A stretch of DNA of 6,189 nt from CAUZSN01 sp963582345 (GTDB lineage Bacteria; Planctomycetota; Planctomycetia; Planctomycetales; Planctomycetaceae). The stretch covers positions 1 through 6,189 of the forward strand of contig CAUZSN010000151.1 in NCBI GenBank assembly GCA_963582345.1. Reading direction: 5' to 3'. Within the stretch, counting starts at the first letter, position 1. Each line of letters opens with the position of its first letter. The translations under genes and the position numbers were made by a program. The notes under the pieces were generated by a model. That model saw only the letters and a program-made list of their open reading frames with translations. It searched no databases and had not been told where the DNA came from. This document shows positions 1 to 5,223 of the stretch, piece by piece.

Positions 1-389
1 AGGTTCCCTCAAAGTTACTAGCTTCCCTTGTTGCGCTGTAATTTAAATTTCATTTGGAAAGTCAATGACACGGAAATATTTCGTTGAATCCTTTCGTACG
101 CATTTCACATCACTTCAAACAATAGGTCAGGTTGTGCACCAGGAAAATTGAATGGATCGGAGCGTGTTTGAAGATTCGGTAGATAAGCGGACTGATGACG
201 CGATTGGCACGAGTGACCGCTGGTGATCACTGTCTGAGGAATCACCGGAATCGGAGCCACTGGTATAGGAATCAATTGCACACGATGTCCATTTTCTGTT
301 GGATTGGCGGAACCGTCAGTTAAACGACCGAAGTTCCGGCATGGATAGCAGTTGCTCAAGCCGGCTTACACGGTTGTGGATAATCCGGG
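1..389. other. Left-edge stretch without a secure gene
   Basis: Both strands were read and no convincing gene was found. The first 100 bases are AT-rich (for example the run around 40-55) and look intergenic. The rest holds only the doubtful minus-strand reading frame at 105-359, listed separately. A perfect 10-base palindrome, AAGCCGGCTT, lies at 358-367, just past the end of the regulator gene that stops at 390. It has no T-run beside it, so I do not call it a terminator. Confidence 0.5.
105..359 (-). CDS. Doubtful small proline-rich hypothetical protein
   Basis: An 84-residue reading frame starting with TTG at 359 and ending with TGA at 105-107. A stop codon lies three codons upstream of the TTG, so there is little room for an earlier start, and no ribosome binding site is visible. 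The product has a short proline-rich repeat (PIPVAPIPVIP, about residues 31-41), four cysteines (positions 4, 7, 50 and none paired in a known motif; the first two form CYPC), and no signal peptide, membrane segment or domain I recognise. It lies 30 bases downstream of the regulator stop on the same strand, so it could be co-transcribed. It may be a real small protein, the remains of a longer gene, or chance. The weak start and lack of any family resemblance keep confidence low. Confidence 0.25.
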   Translation of the reverse strand: MSNCYPCRNFGRLTDGSANPTENGHRVQLIPIPVAPIPVIPQTVITSGHSCQSRHQSAYLPNLQTRSDPFNFPGAQPDLLFEVM

Positions 390-1499
390 CTAAGCAGTTT
401 CGGCATGAATAGCCAGATCCACTTCGCAAGTGGCCGGCGCATTTGGCGAGTTCGTCTGGGCGGACAACAGCTTCCGCTGGCAACATTCGCCCAGATGGAT
501 CATTAATTCAAGTGCTAACAGGTCAGCCCGTGCCATCACGTGCCGTGTGCTCCTGTTGCCTAGACCGCCGACCAAGCTCTCGACTCGCTTCAAGTGTAAT
601 TGCAGTGCTTCGCGCGGGCTCACTCCAGCGACAACCAGCAACTCCGCCAGCTTGGCGATCTCACTACCTAAGTTGCCCGAGCCCATAATGACATAGGTTC
701 GTAGCAATTCGTGGTAGTAGCCGTTGATTTCATTGGGAAGCTGAATTCTCGACTGGGGAGTATCCGCTTGGCTTGCAGTCGACAGAGATGGATAGCCGTC
801 AGTTTGTATCGTAGCAAACTCGGTCTGCTCCGAAGCGGGTCGCGCCAAAATTTCTAGTTCTTGGATAATCTGTCGTTGTTGTTTCAGCAGATGCTCGGCT
901 TCGTCTCGTTCACGGACTAGGCGCCGATGATTAGCTGTCGCCAAACGACGGTGCTCGCGTGACTGTTCCACTCTAGACACGGCACGTTTGATCATCGGCA
1001 CCAGCGCCAATGATTCCCACAGATTCGGTGTTACCAGCAGTTCGCAGTCTTTGTGGCACAGTTCGGTCCAGCGTTCGTCATTGATGCTAGATGCAACCAA
1101 GACAATTGGCTCGTCGCACCCACTGGCTCGGATGGCGCGGAGTAGTCTAAGTGCGTCACCGTCACATTCCGAAGGTATGGATGATGTCAGACCAGCGGTT
1201 GGAGAAAGGGCATCACTAATCAAGACACAGTCGAAACTCTCATCGCGAAGTAGAGTCAGTGCCTCGTTTGAAGATGATACCCACCGAAACTGAGGTTCTA
1301 GACATCCCTCGGCGTCAAGTTGCAGCATGATACTGACCCAAGACGGTTCCTGCGGACCGACGCATAACAACCGCAGCCGTGGCGGTAACCGGGATTGCAG
1401 CTTGTCCTGGTTCGTCCAGATGTGATCAGATGTGCTGTTGGTTTCGTTCGCTGCCATCAATTGGGCAAACCCGGTATCGATTCGCCAGTGCAGCCGCAT
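390..1499 (-). CDS. Degenerate receiver + coiled coil + KaiA/RsbU-like C-terminal domain regulator
   Basis: A 369-residue cytoplasmic signalling protein with no signal peptide or membrane segment. Residues about 41-175 have the alternating beta/alpha pattern of a response-regulator receiver. The third strand ends FDCVLISD, which puts Asp96 at the phospho-acceptor position. The acidic pair after strand one is replaced by GPQ (48-50), the Thr/Ser position after strand four appears to be Ala136, and the Lys position after strand five is Thr157, so classical phosphotransfer is doubtful. Residues about 170-218 are charged heptad-like sequence, probably a coiled coil. Residues about 255-343 form a helical domain starting YYHELLRTY, with SPREALQLH in the middle and LELMIHLGE near the end. 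From memory this matches the spacing of the KaiA C-terminal domain and the RsbU N-terminal domain. The tail after 343 looks disordered. Start is ATG 1499; ATG 1457 (Met15) is also possible, and neither has a ribosome binding site. A sigma-70-like promoter lies at 1582-1611. The partner is unknown. Confidence 0.85.
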   Translation of the reverse strand: MRLHWRIDTGFAQLMAANETNSTSDHIWTNQDKLQSRLPPRLRLLCVGPQEPSWVSIMLQLDAEGCLEPQFRWVSSSNEALTLLRDESFDCVLISDALSPTAGLTSSIPSECDGDALRLLRAIRASGCDEPIVLVASSINDERWTELCHKDCELLVTPNLWESLALVPMIKRAVSRVEQSREHRRLATANHRRLVRERDEAEHLLKQQRQIIQELEILARPASEQTEFATIQTDGYPSLSTASQADTPQSRIQLPNEINGYYHELLRTYVIMGSGNLGSEIAKLAELLVVAGVSPREALQLHLKRVESLVGGLGNRSTRHVMARADLLALELMIHLGECCQRKLLSAQTNSPNAPATCEVDLAIHAETA

Positions 1500-1581
1500 G
1501 TGATGTGGAATGCATTGGTTTTGGTTGTGATTGACGTGATTCGAGAGAGAGGCTGGTTGATCGTGGATTGAAGGGGAAGCG

Positions 1582-1611
1582 TATATACGACTGAAACAGC
1601 CTTTATGTCAA
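1582..1611 (-). promoter_or_regulatory. Sigma-70-type promoter for the receiver/KaiA-like gene
   Basis: On the minus strand a perfect TTGACA (1611-1606) is followed after an 18-base spacer by TATATA (1587-1582). Transcription would start near 1575, giving a leader of about 75 bases before ATG 1499. It points at the 369-residue regulator and lies beyond the 3' end of the DinB pseudogene, so the regulator probably has its own transcription start. Confidence 0.5.
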
Positions 1612-1760
1612 GATGTAAGGATCGTGATTTGCTCACTAATCCAGCCGAAACCAGGTCAATTTTACCAAGATGTCACACTTTAGCTGTCCTACGGCTGTTG
1701 GCTGGAGTCTTATCCCCAACGAAGGATTCTTAGCGGGTGAATTCGGATAGGAGCTGTATC

Positions 1761-2243
1761 CTAGAACAATGGTGGCCGGCCCAATTTTCTGCGAACGACG
1801 GCCCACTGACCGGCGCACATGACCCAATGAGTCGTGTGCATGCCAACGACAGCTCCGATGGTCGGTCAGAAGTGATGGAGCGATTCCGGGGCCGGTTGGC
1901 GGAGGTCATCGTCACTCAGTTTTTCCAACACTGACAGCGCGTCGGCTCGCTGCTCTTCGAATAAACTCAGATACTCATTTTTGAATGGAACGTTTCAACG
2001 TTATCAAGCTGCGAAGTCTTCTTCGTATGGTTTTCGGAAAATCCGTCAGGCAGTGTGGGCATCGAGTCGTGACATACCTGTTCGACCATTCTGTTCTCGG
2101 AACTGATCAAATGTCCCAATTGCCAAGCTAATATGGTTTGCACAATTAACTGGCCGAACCAACAACTCGGTGTCCGACAGGTTCTCGAGATATGTTTTCT
2201 AAATCATATTGGTGGATGTTCTTGCAGAGTGAATAGTCTCTTT
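1761..2243 (-). pseudogene. Decayed DinB-family (DinB/YfiT-like) gene
   Basis: No open frame covers this stretch, but joining frames on the minus strand rebuilds about 160 residues of a DinB-superfamily protein, a four-helix fold usually carrying three metal-binding His. In order: YLENLSDTELLVRPV and ANHIS (2192-2127); then, after skipping one extra base at 2125-2126, WQLGHLISSE (2125-2096); then, after restoring one A missing from the five-A run at 1982-1978, NEYLSLFEEQRADALSVLEK and PAPESLHHF (to 1869); then PTIGAVV, THWVM, AGQWAVVRRKLGRPPLF and TAG at 1763-1761. Lesions are TAG at 2201-2199, the two compensating frameshifts, and TGA at 1868-1866. The residue before AGQW is Cys (TGC, 1817-1815) where I expect a His ligand. 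No start codon is visible in the A-rich 5' end, which abuts the stop at 2257 of the upstream same-strand gene. DinB members include metal-dependent thiol transferases and many unknowns. The intact gene's substrate cannot be told. Confidence 0.85.
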
Positions 2244-2256
2244 GTTTTTTTTCGGA

Positions 2257-3594
2257 TTATTCAATCGGTAGTTTGGAAATCTGTAACTCAATCGGTATGT
2301 TGGTGATCAACGTCGGCGCCTCGTAAATCAGGTGATAGTTGATCGGTTTATCTACCAATGACTCGAATTGGTATTCCACGATGATGGCTCCATTGGACTG
2401 TCGACCTGTATAGAGACCATCGTAGTCAACACTTCGACCGTCCTTTGTCTGCAAGTAAACTTGGTTGTGATATATCCACGTTCGGTGTGATTCGAATTCC
2501 GGTCCGCCGAAGTCATAACTCACGCCCACTTGTAGTCGTGCTTGCACCTGGCCCTTTGGACCCCTTGAAAAATTGGCTTTTTTCAGAACAACTGTGACGC
2601 CGCCGCGCCTGCGGGCGACCCCTTGAGCATTCGGTAAATCAGTGAATGCAATTCGTTCGGTTCCGGCAGCGATTTGCATTACGAACGTTCCCCGTAAATT
2701 CAGGCGCAGGGGCACCGAGGAGACCGGAACCGTGAAATTTAACTCTGGACGGAGTTGCGTTTCCCCTGTACCCAGAGGTATCTCATAGCTCGCCTCGGGA
2801 TTCTGTGGTTTCAGCGGAACTCTGTCATCTGTCGTCGCTGAGATATCCGCTGCCGAGTATTTCAAAACCAGCGGTCGCAGACGTGGTTCCGCGGTCAGCA
2901 ATACGGGTACTCTCAACAGCCGGTGTCCGTCATCACCGAAGATCATCCGGACACGGGCTGGCTTCGCTTCGATCCGGAAGGCACCGGAATACGAAACCAC
3001 GTTTTTGTCTCCGTTGCCGTCGGCAGAACCTAGTTCCAGCTTCAACCCGTTCGAGTTAGTGTGGAAGTTGTATTGCAAGTTCGCTCGCGAGACTAGATTG
3101 TCCATCACTCGCCAAAACGGCTGCCGCTGGTAATCGATTGTCACCGACATGTCAAGAACGCGGGGGGTAAGACCGGATTTGTCAATTGAGTTGTCTGACT
3201 GAGTCTGAATCTGTTCGAGCACGCGATTGAGCTGGAACTTTCCCTGCAATGTGACTTGACTGGATAGGACCGACCGGCGAGCCTTCCGCTGTTCTACCTT
3301 GATACGGATTCGTCGGACTGCCGCGCGAACAGAAACAGTCGGCGTCAATTTCGGAGTAGGCAGAAACGGTAGAATCGTCGGTCCCAAATGTAGCAGCTCT
3401 TGCTCGGCACGCGTTCGAACGCTTCTCAAATCGTCATTGAGCCTGTTCAACAGATTTTCGACCTGTCGCTGAAACTCCGCCGATTTGTTGTGTTTTGGCA
3501 ACTGCCCAGCAATCCGGGTGGACTGTAGAGTCACAAAAACCGAACTGACGGTTGCAATCAGTGCCAACACAAAAACCCGCCTAGCGGTCTCCAT
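2257..3594 (-). CDS. Exported planctomycete protein of unknown function (HEAT-like and secretin-N-like segments)
   Basis: A 445-residue protein I read as exported. ATG 3594 is preferred over GTG 3612 because GGAG at 3605-3602 sits 7 bases upstream and the shorter form opens like a signal peptide: METARR, then a hydrophobic stretch at about 7-23. Residues about 50-80 resemble a single HEAT-type repeat (VRTRAEQELLHLGP, then LPFLP), common in planctomycete exported proteins. Residues about 112-190 resemble the short N-terminal secretin/TonB-receptor (STN) fold: VTLQGKFQLNRVLEQI, then VTIDYQRQPFWRVMDNL. From 200 on the protein is beta-rich, with EPRLRPLVL (236-244), FESHRTWIYHNQVYL (367-381) and HLIYEAP (421-427). 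I associate this arrangement with a planctomycete family without assigned function. There are no catalytic residues I can name. Its own promoter is at 3629-3637, and the DinB pseudogene follows directly. A role in the periplasm or cell envelope is inference. Confidence 0.85.
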   Translation of the reverse strand: METARRVFVLALIATVSSVFVTLQSTRIAGQLPKHNKSAEFQRQVENLLNRLNDDLRSVRTRAEQELLHLGPTILPFLPTPKLTPTVSVRAAVRRIRIKVEQRKARRSVLSSQVTLQGKFQLNRVLEQIQTQSDNSIDKSGLTPRVLDMSVTIDYQRQPFWRVMDNLVSRANLQYNFHTNSNGLKLELGSADGNGDKNVVSYSGAFRIEAKPARVRMIFGDDGHRLLRVPVLLTAEPRLRPLVLKYSAADISATTDDRVPLKPQNPEASYEIPLGTGETQLRPELNFTVPVSSVPLRLNLRGTFVMQIAAGTERIAFTDLPNAQGVARRRGGVTVVLKKANFSRGPKGQVQARLQVGVSYDFGGPEFESHRTWIYHNQVYLQTKDGRSVDYDGLYTGRQSNGAIIVEYQFESLVDKPINYHLIYEAPTLITNIPIELQISKLPIE

Positions 3595-3601
3595 TACGCA
3601 T

Positions 3602-3605
3602 CTCC
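3602..3605 (-). promoter_or_regulatory. Ribosome binding site deciding start ATG 3594
   Basis: GGAG on the minus strand (3605-3602) with a 7-base spacer to ATG 3594. It favours this start over GTG 3612, which has no such site and would place six extra residues (including a Cys) before the basic N-region of the signal peptide. Confidence 0.6.
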
Positions 3606-3628
3606 GGGACACATTGCTGTCTCAACGT

Positions 3629-3637
3629 ATTTTAGCA
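3629..3637 (-). promoter_or_regulatory. Extended -10 promoter for the exported protein gene
   Basis: TGCTAAAAT on the minus strand fits the extended -10 pattern TGnTATAAT with one mismatch. No good -35 element is seen about 17 bases upstream, as is usual for extended -10 promoters. Transcription would begin near 3622, leaving a leader of about 28 bases that contains the GGAG site. Confidence 0.35.
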
Positions 3638-3853
3638 GAAACAAGAAACATTCGATTTACTGGCTCGTGCGTCGGACTAGTGAATCATGTGCGAAACGAG
3701 TTTTTCCACAAGACCTAGTTTATTTGCAATCAACTCTTTTTCCTAATCCGGCGAAGTCGGCACGCCGGCTGGTTTGGACCCTATCGTTGAGGTAGTGCGA
3801 ATGGCCTTTGCGTCCGATTCGTAAAGTGTGGTGTGCGATGAAGAATTGTCTTG

Positions 3854-4411
3854 TTAGCGTTTATGCGGCTGTTGTACTATCGCTCTCGCCGGCTGACTCG
3901 AAAGTGTAGTCCTGATTCCGTTTCGCAAGCTCCTCATCGATTCAATCTCCGCCACGCGGGATGACACATCGAGCGATTTCGAGACCGTGATGTGCGGCGC
4001 CATCTCACGGTTTGTAGTTCCGAAAGTCAGACTGATTCTGGTGAAAGCGTCCTCGATCAATTCGGCCAAGACGACCGCCATGCTGGAACTAAGAATCAGC
4101 GGCGAGTATCCACGTAAGCAGACCAAACGGATGAAAAACTCAAAATCAGGATTGCTGGTGAACTGACCAATAGCCCCTTGGGAACCGCAAAGGTTTGATC
4201 TGAGTTTCGGCAGAGTCAGACAACAAATTTCTCTTGCGTGGTGCGGTTCGGGCAACAAGGACTCAACAAGCGAGGCGATGATCTGCCGGGTGAGCGGATC
4301 ATTTTCTGGGATTGCGCCTTTCGGAAGCAGCGGAATAGTACGTCCTTGGAACATTTGCGATAAATCAGCCGCTGCGTCGCCCATCGTGCTTTTCGTGTCC
4401 GGTGCAACCAT
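3854..4411 (-). CDS. Hypothetical protein, 185 residues
   Basis: I do not recognise this protein. It starts at ATG 4411 and ends at TAA 3856-3854; ATG 4384 (Met10) is an alternative, and neither has a clear ribosome binding site. There is no signal peptide. The N-terminal third has a loop-like region rich in Pro (PLLPKGAIPENDPL, about 28-41). The middle has one Cys pair (CC, about 63-64) and a mildly hydrophobic stretch at about 105-118 (LILSSSMAVVLAEL), too short and polar for a confident membrane helix. The C-terminal 35 residues are basic and rich in Arg/Ser (SLRNGIRTTL, then a PHKR end), which could contact nucleic acid or be disordered. It is read away from the DtxR-family gene across only 41 bases, so the two may share a control region. 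That link is inference. It is probably a real lineage-specific gene, judged by length and even composition. Confidence 0.6.
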   Translation of the reverse strand: MVAPDTKSTMGDAAADLSQMFQGRTIPLLPKGAIPENDPLTRQIIASLVESLLPEPHHAREICCLTLPKLRSNLCGSQGAIGQFTSNPDFEFFIRLVCLRGYSPLILSSSMAVVLAELIEDAFTRISLTFGTTNREMAPHITVSKSLDVSSRVAEIESMRSLRNGIRTTLSSQPARAIVQQPHKR

Positions 4412-4452
4412 CTAGAATGACAGCACACTTTAGTTCATAGATAGTTCGAATT

Positions 4453-5124
4453 ATGACCAGTCTGACCGTTGAGAATTATTTGAAGGCGATTCTACAAATC
4501 AGCATTCGCTTCGATACGGACTGGGTGTCGACAGGACAATTGGCGCAGGCGTTGAACGTGTCACCGGGGACGGTCACCAGTATGTTAAAGGCACTGGCCG
4601 ATTCGGACTTGGCGAGCTATAAGCCGTACGAAGGAGTCAGCTTGACTTTGGCAGGACAACGTTTGGCATTGCGTGTGCTGCGCCGTCATCGGTTGATTGA
4701 ACTATTTCTCGTCCAGACGCTCAGTTTGACGTGGGACAAGGTTCACGAGGAAGCAGAGCACATGGAGCATGCGGTGAGCGATTTTTTGATTGACCGAATT
4801 GACAATTTTTTGGGACATCCGGAATTTGATCCGCACGGCGATCCGATTCCATCCGCCGACGGTGGTATGCGCGGTAACACCGCCTCGGCCGTGCTGCTGA
4901 CCCGCTGTGCCCCCGAGACAAAAGTGAGAATTGTCCGCGTCATGAATCAAGATCCCAAGTTCTTGCGATACCTGTCCGAATCGGGTTTGGAATTGGGGGC
5001 GATCGGAATCGTCAACGAGAACAAGTTCGAAGCCGACATTGTCAGCATCCGATTTGGCAATCAGTTTACTTCGATGGGGCATCAGGCGGCGGGAAAACTA
5101 TTGGTCGAACCTATCAGCGGTTAG
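4453..5124 (+). CDS. DtxR/MntR-family metal-dependent transcriptional repressor
   Basis: A 223-residue DNA-binding repressor, close to DtxR in length (about 226). Members bind operators when loaded with Fe(II) or Mn(II) and repress metal uptake genes. Residues 1-65 form the winged helix-turn-helix (STGQLAQALNVSPGTVTSML, 26-45, is the recognition unit). Residues about 66-140 form the dimerisation/metal domain. Residues about 150-221 form the SH3-like FeoA-type domain, with GAIGIV and an AGKLLVEPI end. Metal-site residues fall at DtxR numbering: His79, Glu83, His98, Glu102, Glu105, His106. Glu102 replaces the Cys of DtxR, as in MntR. The N-terminal ligand position (Met10 in DtxR, Asp8 in MntR) is Asn8, and MntR Glu11 is Lys11. 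Start is ATG 4453 without a clear ribosome binding site; TAGAAT at 4413-4418 could be a -10 box, with only a poor -35. The target genes are not next to it: the downstream neighbour makes GDP-mannose. Fe or Mn specificity is not certain. Confidence 0.9.
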   Translation: MTSLTVENYLKAILQISIRFDTDWVSTGQLAQALNVSPGTVTSMLKALADSDLASYKPYEGVSLTLAGQRLALRVLRRHRLIELFLVQTLSLTWDKVHEEAEHMEHAVSDFLIDRIDNFLGHPEFDPHGDPIPSADGGMRGNTASAVLLTRCAPETKVRIVRVMNQDPKFLRYLSESGLELGAIGIVNENKFEADIVSIRFGNQFTSMGHQAAGKLLVEPISG

Positions 5125-5213
5125 CTCGATTCGCTTAATGCCGCGGAGGGAAAAAACACATCAAGTATTTCGTTTGAAGTCGCTCAAATCAGGAAACGGC
5201 AATCCAATTACCC

Positions 5214-5217
5214 AGGA
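5214..5217 (+). promoter_or_regulatory. Ribosome binding site of the guanylyltransferase gene
   Basis: AGGA at 5214-5217 is 6 bases before ATG 5224. It supports this start over the internal ATG at 5242 (Met7), which would begin directly at the MAGG nucleotide-binding motif and remove the first beta strand. Confidence 0.5.
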
Positions 5218-5223
5218 CAGTTC

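Larger units (their letters stand above)
3595..3853. other. Intergenic region with a GC-rich inverted repeat
   Basis: This gap separates two minus-strand genes. It contains the promoter and ribosome binding site of the exported protein, and an inverted repeat CCGGCG (3748-3753) / CGCCGG (3763-3768) with a 9-base loop, located about 85 bases past the stop of the 185-residue gene. On the minus strand the repeat is not followed by a T-run, so a terminator role is only possible. I see no protein remnant in any frame here. Confidence 0.4.

Noticed and set aside
1745..1761. Hairpin GGATA/TATCC at the 3' end of the DinB remnant
   Set aside because: The stem is five mostly weak pairs with a 7-base loop and no T-run; it is likely chance.
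1866..1868. The in-frame TGA as a selenocysteine codon
   Set aside because: It does not fall on a metal or catalytic position, and the same gene carries a TAG and two frameshifts, so decay explains it better.
1636..1934. Three small open frames (1636-1827 minus, 1730-1915 minus, 1737-1934 plus)
   Set aside because: They overlap the DinB remnant or its antisense in the wrong frames. Their translations do not resemble proteins, whereas the reconstructed DinB frames do.
2241..2252. T-rich run as terminator of the exported-protein gene
   Set aside because: The T-run is on the plus strand, so the minus-strand transcript has A's there, and no stem precedes it.
3748..3768. Rho-independent terminator after the 185-residue gene
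   Set aside because: The CCGGCG/CGCCGG stem is only 6 base pairs with a 9-base loop and has no T-run after it on the minus strand. It is kept only as an inverted repeat.
4702..5082. Minus-strand open frame of 126 residues
   Set aside because: It is antisense to the DtxR-family gene, which carries all expected metal-site residues; treated as a shadow.
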